From Chalara sp. BL73 (lineage: Eukaryota; Ascomycota; Leotiomycetes; Helotiales): DNA of 64,000 nucleotides. Positions 35,850 to 48,409 of this stretch are shown in pieces (within the stretch, counting starts at the first letter, position 1; each line of letters begins with the position of its first letter). The stretch lies in assembly GCA_918026815.1 (NCBI GenBank), contig CAKJVC010000193.1, positions 351,516 to 415,515 of the forward strand, read 5' to 3'. The position numbers and the translations under genes are program-made. Below the pieces are notes generated by a model. That model had not been told where the DNA came from. It saw only the letters and a program-made list of their open reading frames with translations, and made no database searches.

Positions 35850-36640
35850 TTATTGTATATAGTCAGACTTCCTTCCATCTATCATTGTGCCCTCTTGGTG
35901 TTCGTTAGCCTCCGCCATACTCTTGTTCTTAGGTTGGGGTGAAAGTCGAGGCATTTCGCGTTTGATATTTGTGTTGTGTTCCACGGAGTTTTCGAGGCAC
36001 GAGATGTCGATATGCTCGATGTGATTTCCGAAATCCGTACGACCCATCTCTGAATGAGCTTTGAGCTTCAGGGTAAGACTGCGGCATGATGCCATGCTTT
36101 TGAACGGATGTTGTGGAGAAGTGTCAGGATGAGAAGATAACTGTGACAGCAATCAGACAAATTCGACGGTGGAGGTTACCTTGCAGATACTATGAAGTAA
36201 GTGCACTATTCGCTCAAAATGTTATCTCTATAGATACATTATTTAATGGTGGTGTAGACGATTGGGCTTTGATGATTCAGTTCTGTGGCCGGGAACTCCA
36301 AGTCATCTCTGTCAGAGGTATCCACCATGGAATCCGCAGGAACAGGTTCGAAGGCTAGACCACAGTGGAAGCTGCTGTAGGCGCGAATGAAGCAGTACCC
36401 CTCCTTTTGGTCGCATGTCCGGCTTCAGGCCAATATTGAGTCACCACAACGGCAATGTGGCGCGCACCATCTCTCTCGGACCGCACAAATGATGAGTTGC
36501 ATACGAACCGGAAATTGGCCAGCTCAGCAGAGAAGGTCTGGCTGAAGGCTATGTTGCCATCTCTGTTAAACGCTCTAAAGAGCGCTTCTCGGGGAATGCT
36601 TGCTCTTCAAAAGGTGTTCATTACGCCGGGGGGAGAGAGG
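35850..36640 (-). pseudogene. Possible decayed gene on minus strand
   Basis: On the minus strand from about 36640, a frame reads IPREALFRAFNRDGNIAFSQ and continues to ARHIAVVVTQYWPEAGH. Near 36410 the protein-like reading continues only in another frame (KEGYCFIRAYSSFHCGLAFE), which ends at the TAA at 36239-36241. A TGA lies just upstream of the first part. Farther down, a 100-codon frame (35850-36152) on the same strand has plausible composition. Together these look like a gene with a frameshift and a stop. I do not recognise the family, and chance open frames remain possible. Confidence 0.3.
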
Positions 36641-39600
36641 GGGGGGGGGGTTCCCGGCTACGGTAATACTTAACAGGACGCCCGTTAAGCTGCAAGTTTG
36701 GTAATGCTATACCACCTATATGTCTTATTGGGTGGCAATTATTGGCGGGCAAGGCCAGGCCGTTGCCTTCATGTGCATTGTGGGGATTTCTGGGGCAGTG
36801 TTTCTTTCCACGGAAGGTTGAGAAGACGGAGTTGAGCGGGAACTCAGGACGAGGGGAGCGATCGCGATATGGGCAAATGCAGGGCCGGCGAAAGTGCCTG
36901 GTATGGTGCTGCAGTTTATATCTCAGAATGCGAACCTTGGATCATAGTGGCTCATTGTCCTGGACTCACGTTCCTTTAAGTTGTACTTGCAATTTGTTCA
37001 GACTTAGGGGGAGATATGCATGATGTTTCTCATTCTCACGCGAGGCTAACCTATATCATAGCGCAGTGTTTCTATAAAGCTAAATTTGGAGGCGAAAAGT
37101 TCTGTCAGAACTGCGTTCATATCTAGGTTTCGATTCCCAGCGGAATATAGGTAGGGAACTGAGGCAGATATTGAATGATCCACCTAAATTCACTTATATA
37201 AATTACCACTACGGTATCCATGATCGGGAGACATATTAGTTCTGCAGGGTTAATACGGTCTCTCAAAATAGGTCGTTATTCTTAGGAGACGGTTCCGATA
37301 TCTAACCATTAATGAATCGTTCTAGAGAGAGCAATGGTGCTTTCGCTTTCGTGCGGCTCAATAATTCTGAATAATGATATGTTCGCACATATATACTGTT
37401 TGTTTTTGCAAGGGATTGATATATTAAGGCTTATATGTCGACTTCATGGGGCCTAGAAGGTCAAGGACAGTTGAGTGGGAGTCCGTCACATTATGAGAAG
37501 TACATGATTATTTGGCCGATGTCTACAGAAGATTCCTTGCTCAGATAGTTTTTTATTATTTCTTTTCGGAAATTCGTTGCTGTCTGCTTGATATCTTGTA
37601 AACGGCAAGAGCTATGATTCAATTACATCAATCTTGATTGCTTTGATATGATTGTTATGATTGCTGGATACTGTAAATGCAAATTTTCTTCTTGAAATCA
37701 GATGACTTGTCTTCAATGCAAAGACGCATCGCAGAGACACACCCTCCATATGCTTTCGCCGTACTCGGTACCCGTTGCTCACGAGAACTCCATGGTAGGA
37801 TTGAGGACATGGGAAAGCATACGGGACCACTCACATGCCAGGATGCGAATTGGACAGTAATCGCGCGGTTCATTCAATTTATATCCCTGCCTGTGTACGT
37901 CCGTCATCCACGAAACTGACCGCCATAGAAAGTGAAGCAGTGTGCGTTCCCAAGGCAGTGATGCTTATCCTTGAAACCGTAGAAAAAATCTTATTAACTT
38001 CTATGCTCATACGAGCGTTGTATGATGTTCTGATCTGGGACGAACCTTATGTGCGAATTTATAATCGCTTAGCTCGATAGTTCGATGATGGATGTTGGAG
38101 GGTGACGACGCCGAGAAGTGGGTCGACGTTCAGATACACGAGCCTTCTTTCAAACCGGTGTGTTATAATACGATCATGCTATAGGGATATAGCTGAGTTG
38201 GCTGTGATCCTGTGCTTGGTATAAGATCGACTGGAACGCTCCGAAAACTCTTCAAGGATACAACAATAAGTACCGGGGCCGTTGACCTTGTGAGTTCTGC
38301 ATGGGGGATAGTGATACCTTGTCTGCTTCGCTTCGGAGATTATTGAAGTCTGCCTTAGTTGCCGTAACAATGAGCCACTCGCACCCTGGTACAGGGCTCG
38401 AGAAGCGCTTGATCTGAAGCGTGAATTACTCTGCACTGTACACAGTACCCTTCCCTGTCTACAAGTTAGCTCGCCACTTCGCGCTCAAGGATGTTGCAAC
38501 AAATCAATATTTAAGAAATAATATCAGTGGTTTTTTTATTGGCCCCTGTGCTGGCGCGAGCATTCCACTTCTTTAATGTTGAGACTACTTGTAGAATTGC
38601 ATAATTGCGCTGAGTCTAAAGTTAGAGTTTGATAAACGCGATGATGCGACTCTGCAAAAAGTTCGTCTACGAAGTCCAGGACAGTTCTGTAAAATTTTTA
38701 TTTAAATCAATAGTTCGCGTGCTATGATCATGGTGCTCAGATAAGCTAGGCTCTCTTCACGGGATTCGGGCCTGCTTACCTATAATCGATGATCAGCGCA
38801 TTATCTATGGCACTAACAATCACCTTAAAGAAATCTCCAAAGTTCGCGTGAGAGCCTGTCGCAAAAGTGCTGGCTGGTATGTACAACTCTTATACTTTAC
38901 ACCAGTGAGATTTAATTGCTGGTCTCGGACAACACAAGATATCATTCCACAGTCTTACAACTTCGGTAACTGGGGGAGATGCTCGAGTGTTCAACGGCAC
39001 GGACACTACCGTGCCAAACAATGGGATGCGACCTGTCATATCTCTCTGGAGATGGAAAAGCTCAATCGTTCTAGAAGGCAGATCTCGCACACTGGTTGGC
39101 ATGAGCTACTGAGGAAGATTGAATCTTAGTGACATTGGCGAGTATTCAGTCACCCTTTTTACTTTCTCAACTCGACGGAAATATAGACATATTGGTATTA
39201 TCCATGATCATTTAATAAATATATTAGCTCATATGAGCGCCATGCGCTTTTTGGATGGCGATTGCTGAAATGGGAGTTGTACCCAGTGTTATGGTTCATC
39301 TTATTCTCATCCAGGGGATGAAAGCGATAAAATAACATTATCATGCTATACGTGAGTATACCTTAGTGCCATAGACACTTTGGTCTCTGATCTAAGGCCT
39401 TACATCTGATGTATTGAGAATGTCATCTTGTTCGCGTTAGTAAAGTGTGTCGGGTTCTGAGGCTAGAAAATCGTTTTGTGAATGCGCTTCTAGCCTTCTA
39501 TACCATGTAAAGCCTTTGCTCTTTCTAGCTGCTTTCTAACTGGTCCTTCTATATTAATTCAAATCCTTAGACTGAAAATGAAACTGAACGCAAGGTCAGC

Positions 39601-41608
39601 AAGAGACCAAAAAAAGCGTCACTGTAAATCAAATGACTGCTTGAGAGAGGCCAAAATGATAAGCACGGAAGAAACTTGAAAATTTGGGGATCAAAATAGC
39701 TTCATTCTACGATCTATATGTCGGTTGTCTTGAAAATCGTTGTTGATGTGTCTATGGTGCCTTGGCCGCAGCGGAATGATCTGACTACGCCAAGCCTCAG
39801 AGCAGACCATTGACGGCTTTGACTTCTGATCGGGTCCAAAATCATACCAGGCGGTTTAGCTCGAACGGCACTGACATCATAGTAAGCATAATATAGAAAC
39901 TAGCAATAAATTATCGGCTCAGCATTCATGAATATATGTCAGAACTAGTCAGGATGGAGATGGACAAAGGTCTAAAGGTCCAAGCCTCTGCGTCCGAGGC
40001 TGAACCCTGACCGCTGCTTCCACAGCTGCACCGTTTGATATATGCAATAGCTCAGATCATCCGGGCTGTTCAAACTGAACGAGGTAGCTTGAGCGCAAAT
40101 CATAAATCGGCAAATGAGAAGCATCATGAATATTTTGGAGCTTTGACGGTGGATCGCTGTAAGGAATAATACGGCTGACGGCTATCGTGGCTTTATTGGT
40201 TGCCGTACAACGGTTTGAGACATGGATCAAATTTGTTTGAAGAAGCGCGAGGTGATGTGTCCGTCAGTTTTGGAAATATGAGACAGTTTGGGTTCGCTTC
40301 GAGACAGTTGCCAAGAATATTACGCCCAAGGCTTATTTTGCATGAAGAAATCATGTCGTTTATGATATTGGAGTGTTGGCACAACTCCTATAGCTTCATG
40401 CTGAACAACATAGGAAGAAATATGATCCGAGCGAGCCCTGCTGACTTACTGCCTATCAGTGTCGTAGCGCTTGGTCGAACTACGACACATACGAAGTCAT
40501 AGAGAATATTGCATGAATAATTGCGTGCAGCTTGTTCCTGACTACTGTATCAACCGATAACATTAGCGCCCTCGTGGCTGGGCGTCCTTGGTCCTAAAAA
40601 CTGATGATTGTTGGTGAAGTGCGTAACATGAGCAGCGCTGGTAGTTTGATGGCGTTCCGATCCAGACCTGCTGAGATCTCATGCTCGCCGGGAGAAGCGA
40701 TCATCGACTGTCACCCTTTGCTATTTCTCGAGCAGCTGCATTTTGCCATGTGGCCACCTTGTGGAAGTGAGGTCAATGCGGCTGTAAGCTGCAGCACTCC
40801 GTTTGATCAGGGTCTGGCCATCTGCAAGAATGGTCCCCGAGACAGGCTGGCGGATGTGGCTGCACAGCAATAACTTCGAAAAATAAAACAAAAGAGAACA
40901 AATAACCTTGTGTGGTCCGGACGGAGACGAGCAGGCGATATCGGTAGCCAGATCGCAACGAGATACACATTAATAATGTCTTTTTATCGTCTGTCCCTGA
41001 GCTATTAGTGGTAGCACATGTCACCCAGATTCCACTTGCTCGGTCCTAAGCGAGAGGAGATGGCCAGCAAACCTGGACGTCCAGTCGAGCTTCGGATGAC
41101 TAGGCAGGTTACAGTAGGCCATGACGATCATTGCAGGTAGAAGATGCAGGGCCAAAGTCATGGCGCACGAGCTGTTGGACCGGGCTCAAAAATCCAATCT
41201 TCCGTAGGACGTCGAAAAAACTTCGAAATGGCAGCCGTGCACGCCCACGGTAACGGAATCGAGCCACCGCAAGCGCGTGAAAGCAGATTCCTCGGAGTGG
41301 GAATGATAAATGCCTTACATCCCGTGATGTCTCGAGAAATGAAATAAAATGCAGGAAGGAGGGAAGGGAGGAAGGCCTGGAGCTCAAATAATGACGTTTC
41401 GTAGTAATCAAGATTGTGAGGAGAGGTGGGGATTGATTAAGAAATAGATTGCAAGTAAAGAGAGGGGAGGGGTGGTTGAATTTCAATGAGTATCGTAGAT
41501 TCCTTTCACCACCACGACAACTCTGCCTCCTTCCCCCCAAGGCACGTGATTGTTTGTGACAGTGTTGGTTGGAGAATTTTCCAATCCTGTATCCCTCCTT
41601 CCAACCCT

Positions 41609-41625
41609 CCCCCCTCCCCCCCCCC
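41609..41625. repeat. C-tract
   Basis: Six C, one T, then ten C on the plus strand. It is a simple homopurine-homopyrimidine tract in the gene-poor region upstream of the velvet gene. Confidence 0.8.
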
Positions 41626-44600
41626 GGATTCTTGTCTTCCCGAATAATTGACCATTCTACTTACTGTACACGCGCATCATCTGGACAGTTTACTTACTTG
41701 CTGTAGCGCAACGAAATGCCAATTTACGGTGGACAGGGTAATCTGATGCTGCAGGTCCCCGTGAACATTTGGTCAGGGGAGTGCCATGCACCCTGCGGCA
41801 AGCACCCGACAGGGGGTGCTGTAGGGTGTTAATGGACTGTACAATACATCCCCATTCACTGAGAATGTGCAAGTTCTGATAGGCTGATGGCGTAGGCACC
41901 AGGTAGCAAATAGATTCGAGGTGAATAAAAATTAAATGATGTTATAGTAAATTTAATTAATATGATGACTTCCTTAAGATGACAGCCTAGATTTTGGCTA
42001 AGCTTGTACTTTGCTTGAGGGTATAATTCTTCAGCTTATGCCCTATACTGTCTATGCTCATATTGCAAAGGCCAAAATAGTCCGTATAACACGTGTGGTG
42101 GCTAGATCGCCCCTTTGTATTTTAATACCCTGTGGTGAGGTGTTTAGTGCATTGCATGACATGTGCATGGCACTGCATAGCATCAGTACGTGTTTGTAAA
42201 GCTTGGAGACAAGAAGCGTAGCAGAGACTCGGTGGGCCTACACATCACTCTTTACACATGGTGAAATACATTTCATAAGTAGTATCAAGGTATGGACATC
42301 TAATGTGCAATACAGAAGACATTATCTAGCATCTTACGTCAAAGGAAGCGAAGCCAAGTGGTCTCGAGGGCGGACGGGAGTGTGTGAAATATAGAAAGTG
42401 ACCATGACAACCGCCGGATCGGTAAAAGTGATGTAACTTATGCATACAGAATCGCAGGTGGCTTTCACTAAGGTGGGATTGTGGCAGGTTATCGTCTCGC
42501 CGTGTGGGAAAAGCCAGGCGGTGGAAGTTTGTTGCCCCAGTACCTATAGTATACATTATTTGTCTTTCTAGCCTTACAAAGTCAATTCGGAGCGCCCCGA
42601 GAACCACCTTAAGCCACCAGAACAAGCGTGGAATAATACCCGATGACCGTGCAAAGTATCCATGAATACGTCAATTGAGGGCCCCATCTAGACCATAAAG
42701 GTTATTGCCGTGTCTGGGCACATACATGCACGGTAAATTATTCTCCTTTGGGTTCAAGGTTCTCATCTCATCTCAACTTTGTGCCAGCCCCTGTAATTTG
42801 ATCTCCAAGAGGCTTGCAGAACTTTGCATTCTGAGGCACCAAAGCCTTGATCTTGCATTTCTCATCGGTCAGTCATCTCAGCGTTCGTCTGTTCCCCTGT
42901 TCCACAGCAAGCACTATCCATGGTCGTTCGTCGCATAGATTCTCATCATGTATGCGCTCAGGCGATCCCGTCTAAGCGACGCACACCGCACGAGACAACT
43001 ACAACCTCTTGCCGAGTTTTTGTCCTCCTGGACCTTCAGAGAGGCAAATATGGGCGTTTTATTAATTATATTATGTCTGGCGCTAATTTCTCGTAGTGAA
43101 GCGAGTCATCCCGTTACGGTAATGCTGCGAGTAGGAGTTCGCAGCTTAGCGGCCGATGCAACATCATCGACAGGCCTCCTTCTCGTCTCCAGATCTTGAA
43201 CCCTAAACTCCCCACAACGAAGCACAGTCCACCACCTTTGCCGCCTCTCATACGCTATCCGATCCATCTCATCCCAAGTTCTGGTCTTGCCCTGCTATTT
43301 CCTGCCCAATTGCCATGGCAGCCACTTTGTGCTCCCAGTCTTTCTCCGGGGTCCCACCTAGGCTTTGTCTTCAACAGCTACTCACAATGCCTGCCCTTTT
43401 CCTTCCCTGTTCCTCCCGCTGTCATTCTGGTAAGAAGTGGCGCCGCAACCCGAATTATAGCTCTTAAGCTTCCCTTTCCCTCTGACATCCCTCCAGCTAT
43501 GCCAACCCCAGCAGGACCCCAGCAACGAACTCATACTACCACAGGTATCAAGCCGTACCGTCCGAGCTTACTATCACCTACCTTGCTCATAGCTCGCAGA
43601 TTTTCTCTGATCTGCTCATCCGCAGCACTTTAACAGGCTGCAGTTCGCCTCCCCAGGTCGGGCAAAGTCTCAAAAGTGTCTTTACCGCATACGTTTTGAT
43701 AGAGCCAAGCCGCCTTCCTGGCCGTGGGTACTGTGTCTTGACCTCACGCTGTCCCTCCTCCACCAACAATCGCAGCCGCCAATATTACGACTATCCCTTC
43801 TCATTTCCCTTTTCTGTTTGCGGCAAACGGTGCTTGCGGGTATCCCGGCATCCCTAAACTGAACACTTTAGACACGCTATCTGATACTCTCAACAATCGC
43901 TCAAACAGGAATTCTAAAGCATCTTCATCTGTTCGGAGCCTGAAACCAAGATCGACTGTGGGATTGCGTATAAAATCTACGAATCTGGAAAGTCCAATCG
44001 ACTTGACCCACAGCTATCACTGAAAAATATTACATTTTCCTAGCTCTAGCATACATCTGGATGGCCTGTCTTTTCCAGTGTAATGTCCAATAGAGGTGTT
44101 GCTGGCCAAACCCACCCACAATCTATTCGCTGCCACCACATATAGTCTCCGCAAGTACTGATCGCATACTGTTCCGGAAGTGCATATTCGACAGCCGTTC
44201 GTTCGTCTAACGGTCTAATCGGCAACCGGGAGGGATCAGTCACCAATCAGATTTGTCATTTCCGGTGGTATCTGTGTACTTTCTCCATCTCAGCCAAGGA
44301 CATATTGTCCCATACTTACCTACTTGTCTTCCTTTTGCCCATAAGGTGCATGCCACATAACCTTTTAATAATCAACCCTTGTCCCTGCGTGCGCTCTTTA
44401 CGGTTGGACTTGGCGGCTCTACCTAATTCCGCTCCTTTCATATCAATTTTTTTGGTTACACGCTGCCGCGGTAAAGGAACTACTGGATCCGCATCACAAC
44501 AACAAGCGCGATTACAAGCACCATCACGGCCAGAACCTTACCTGTACATCTGTGCTCAACGAACATAGTTCAATCCTAAAGTTCCAGGTGCCGCGCTCTG

Positions 44601-45346
44601 TACCAGCCTTACCAACTCTTACGGCACTTCTTCACTGGTATTGCAGCATCCCGGTCTCGCTCCCTCCTAGGTGTTGTCTCGTCTGAAGCTTAACTTGGAC
44701 AGCTGTCCCATGGGGCATGTAAGGACTACTGCAGGTTCATCTGATCTCATCATACGGTATCATCTCCCACATCTCGGAGGCAACCGAGAAAGAGCCTCCA
44801 ATTCCATCCGGGTCAACCCAAACCATATCTAAAACCTCTTTTCGTCAGCGCTTTTCCTCAACTAGAAGCATTCAATCCCAAAACAAGGATCAAGGACTCA
44901 TACCGCTGGCACACTGGCCACTCATTTTGCTTAGGGAAAGGCCTAGGTTGTTCTTTCATCTGGTTTGCATTCGGAACCTAGAGTGCCATCGAGTTTGATC
45001 TCAACAGTCTCAAAAGTCCGGGGCAGGAGCTAATACCTCGAGAGCATCTCAGCTCGCTTTCTGGTAACACTTTTGTGGACCAGGCTGTAAAGAGCTGTTG
45101 CACGCAAGCATATATATATCGAATTCGACTATTCCATTTCCCCACATGCTTCGATACAACATCTATAGTTATCCAAACTTAGCCACGCTAGAAACCAAAC
45201 CACCGGTAATCGCTCTTTTTATTCTCATATTGTCACCAAGAAATATAGCTTCGAGCACCTATCCGGAGCCTGTTGGTTCAACCCGTTGCTCAGGGCAGTA
45301 GGACGGATCTGGATCTGGAGCGTAGAAACCAAACGGATTCGGCCTC

Positions 45347-47149
45347 ATGAGTTCCCAAGTTACTCCTACTACTGCTCACCACTTCGAGGACTCGAGGCTC
45401 GTACAACTCCCTGGCTTGCACCAGTAAGTTCCCGCCGCAAGGATAGCAGTCCTTGTTTAGAATCGCTAACCTGAGCTGTCCTAGTGGAGATGTTAAGCTC
45501 GAAGTGGTGCAACAACCCAAGTTAACGAAAAAATCAATTGCAAAAGAGAAAGGCCAGTTTACATGAGTTTCCCTCTTCGATATTTTTTGTTGACCATACC
45601 AAAGATCGAAAAGCAGTTGATCCACCACCAGTTGTACGGCTTAGGATCTCGGAGCGAGCTGATCCAGGCCAGCAATTTATGCACAGTACGAAGCCGCCTT
45701 GGTGCCTGCCTGTGTATCGTGCTAACATAATTAGGCCCCTATCTATTCATGATTGTTTCCCTTGTTCAAGCTCCCGGTGGCCCATTGCCACCAGCAACCG
45801 TTGGCCAATCTCTTAGTGGAACACATGTGTCTTCCCTTCATCGAGTGAAAAACCTAGACCATAAGGGCGATGGAGCATACTTTGTCTGGGGTGATCTATC
45901 CGTTAAAATTGAGGGAACATGGATCTTACAGTTCAACCTCTATCAGGTCGATCCAGTGACAGAGCAGACTAGTTATATCACATCTTGCCAATCTGACCCC
46001 TTCTTCGTCCATGAAGGTAAAGGTTGGCCAGGGATGGATGAATCGACACCAATTACAAGTCACTTCGCCAGCAATGGTGTCAAGATAAGAGTGCGAAGGG
46101 AGCCACGAAGTCTGCTCAAGAAGCGAGGGCCGGCTGCTGATGATTATCAGCCTCGGAAGTATAACAAACCAAAATTGCAGCAATCAAGACAGGCTGATAA
46201 GGAATCCAGCAAGGGCGATGACTTTCTCCAAAGTCAAGGTGAGGTAGCAGCGGCTATTCATGCACCTTATACCCAGCTCCCTCGGCTAGAGACTGCAGCA
46301 GCTGGTCTCGGGGTGGAGGAGCATAGCTTTAAGCGATCAAGAACAGCATCTCACACACCATCTCCATCCTTGGGACAACACCATCGTGGTCATGGATGGG
46401 AGAACAGAAACCCTCCTCCGAGAATGTACTCTGACCCTCAACCCGCGCAAAGGGCCTCGCCATTACTTAGCCAACACCACCAGCCACATCCTTCGCAGAA
46501 CACGCCTTCCAGAATGTACTCCGATCCTCAGTCCTCGCAGTATGGTATGTACGGGCAAACTTTGCAATCGAACTATTCCCCGCAGAGCTTTACTCAATCA
46601 AACTATTCACTACCTTACAATCTGTCCCCTCAAAACACAGAAAATCCTCGAGAACCTACTTACGGCTATAATCGCCCACCAGAGAATATACTCGCATCAA
46701 CCGGCAGACAACGTTTATCCCTTACTGTGCCTACCGCATCACAGGCTGACTACCAGACATATGAGTACCCTCATCAACAGCAAATTCTTACACCATTGAG
46801 AGGCGTTAGTGAGAGCTTGGGTGGGCTAAATGTACGGTCACCGCCACTTGGTCCGGATATGGGAGGCTCCATGGGCCATTTCTCCTACAGACAACATCCG
46901 AGCTCGGCATACTACCCTCCAGATCCGGTCTCCTCACTGTATACGCCACAGGGAAATCCTTCAATACAACAACAAATGGAATCACCTCTACCACCCCAAG
47001 CATCAACAGGGTTTAGTTCATACCAACCTTATTCTGCTGTTGGAAATGTGCCAGGTACTGTCTCAGAAGGGGATACAACGCAAACACCTTCCTTTAGAAC
47101 CGCCGGCTCAGGCCAGCACTTTTCACACTCTCGAGATGGGAACAATTAA
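45347..47149 (+). CDS. Velvet-domain regulator (VosA/VelC type)
   Basis: Velvet proteins are fungal nuclear regulators that bind DNA through an NF-kappaB-like fold and link development, light and secondary metabolism. There are four exons: 45347-45423, 45485-45552, 45605-45685 and 45735-47149, giving 546 residues. The velvet domain (about 28-180) is split over all of them: DVKLEVVQQPK, then DRKAVDPPPVVRLRIS, QQFMHSPYLFMIVSLVQ, SSLHRVKNLDHKGDGAYFVW, GDLSVKIEGTWILQFNLYQV, and GMDESTPITSHFASNGVKIR. The rest is disordered, rich in Gln, Pro, Tyr and Ser, with repeats of RMYSDPQ. Intron 2 would start with GC (GCCAGT) and end in CAAAG; no GT donor of the right phase exists. The SSLHR, FGDLS-like and REPRSLLKKR features point to VosA or VelC rather than VeA or VelB, but the subtype is not decided here. 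Confidence 0.85.
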
Positions 47150-47882
47150 TCTTGTACAATTTTCCTTTGGCCAGCTATGGTGTTGAATTTTTTTTTTTTT
47201 TTTTTGTTGAAAACTACATCAGCTGGACGCAATCTGCCATTTTATGATATTGCATTTGGCGCCGAAACACGAACGCATCTTTCTATTTTTGCCTCTAAAT
47301 TTCTATAGCATACGACCGAAGGGAGGAAAGGGAATACATTGCATATTGGGTTTTGGGGGTCCCAGTGATACCAACAACATTCGTGGGCGTTAGGAAGCGG
47401 CATACAGTACGTTCTGAGGTGGGAACGGGCTATAGAGGCGTCCCAGCTTTAGCTATGCAGCATAAGGCTGGTAGCAGTGTATACTCGGAGGAACGATAAA
47501 TATGAGATGGTTTAAAATTAATACCCGGCTGGCTACCAGGTAGTGCAGTGCCTGGAGTCCGGTTCTACCTAATGATACTCTGCACGCTTTGTATCTACAT
47601 AGTTTAAATACGTGAACCGTGTTCTGAATATTGTGTAACCAAGCCCCCGGGCTTCGGGAAAAGTGACGATACCTAGCGAAGCTCACCAAACGGCAAAGCG
47701 GGTGGCCATCGGTAGGGCTGAACCTAAATCTTTGCTACCATTAAATTCCATCGATGGGTACCGGTTTCCACGTGTGCCTTCAACATCAGCTCCCGCTCCC
47801 GTTCAGGCTGTTATATTGTGTTACGCAGCCTTGCGTAGCAACTCCCCAGACTCGGCCTAATGGATAGGCGTGATTTTATAAG
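47150..47882. other. Intergenic between convergent velvet and small hypothetical genes
   Basis: This is the 3' flank of the velvet gene, with an 18-base T run at 47188-47205. No further gene is supported. Confidence 0.5.
47188..47205. repeat. T18 homopolymer downstream of velvet gene
   Basis: An uninterrupted run of 18 T lies 39 bp after the velvet stop codon. Its length is likely variable and is hard to sequence. Confidence 0.9.
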
Positions 47883-48409
47883 TTAGATGTCCTTGTCCAT
47901 GTCCTGGACCTGCCAGCTGATTTTTGCACTTTCGTTGACATAGTTCGTCGGATAATACCCATGAGCTTAAGTTTTAGCTCCCGTAGTGGGGTTGTAGGGA
48001 TCGGCATGTTGATTGCCTGTTATGGGAAGATTGGTGGGGTGCGTGAATGGAGTGCGCTTTGGAAGTGAGGCCTGAGTGTGGACGAGAGGGTAGTTATTGT
48101 CTTGAATGTGGGAATAGATAAGTGTACGTTACCGGTTTCATTGTAAGCAGCTGCATTTACCATTCCTCTCTTCCGGAGTAGCCGTCTGATCGAGGAGTTA
48201 TTGACCTTGGTTAGCTGTTTGCGTGGCCCTGTGTGCCCTTGGGCAGCGCTTGCAAAAGTTGCCTCATGAAAGTATGAAGGGGGTAGGAAATCCTTCAGTT
48301 CAATGCTTAAAGCCATCTAAAGGTAGGTACATCGTCTAGAGGGTTGTGGGAAGCGGCTTACCCTATGACAGGTCTTAAAATTTTGGATTCTGCGGGAGCG
48401 TGCCATCAT
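47883..48409 (-). CDS. Small hypothetical protein, three exons, with an in-frame TAA
   Basis: Exon 1 (48409-48362) encodes MMARSRRIQNFKTCHR. After GTAAGC, exon 2 (48316-48133) encodes MALSIELKDFLPPSYFHEAT, then a Lys/Arg-rich middle (SSIRRLLRKRGMVNAAAYNE). After GTAACG, exon 3 starts at 48016 with NQHADPYNPTTGAKT. Both introns are GT-AG and in phase. The frame then meets TAA at 47967-47969 (93 residues). Beyond it the same frame stays protein-like (AHGYYPTNYVNESAKISWQV) to a second TAA at 47883-47885, which would make 121 residues. A CAA to TAA change would explain it. Exon 2 could itself hold the true start. No family was recognised. The smooth phase and composition make it a likely gene or recent pseudogene. 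Confidence 0.5.

Larger units (their letters stand above)
32763..45346. other. 12.6-kb region without a convincing intact gene
   Basis: No frame here combines length, family motifs and splice logic. Protein-like but broken stretches occur on the minus strand at about 35535-36640. From about 43190 to 45300 the plus strand is rich in C/T tracts, which may be a long leader and promoter of the velvet gene. Homopolymers include 12 G (36639-36650) and a 10-C run (41616-41625). I found no tRNA, 5S rRNA or transposon terminal repeat by eye. Confidence 0.4.

Noticed and set aside
37050..37151. tRNA-like element: CCTATAT and ATATAGG ends, a TAGC/GCTA arm and a GGTTTCGATTCCC block
   Set aside because: The first arm's loop is far too long, the T-arm has a mismatch, an extra base and does not abut the acceptor stem, and no anticodon arm pairs. 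At best a relic.
41109..41540. 143-codon minus-strand frame
   Set aside because: Composition follows underlying purine/pyrimidine tracts, and no domain is visible.
43196..43633. 145-codon Pro/Leu/Ser-rich plus-strand frame
   Set aside because: It follows from CT-rich DNA upstream of the velvet gene; more likely leader or promoter than coding.
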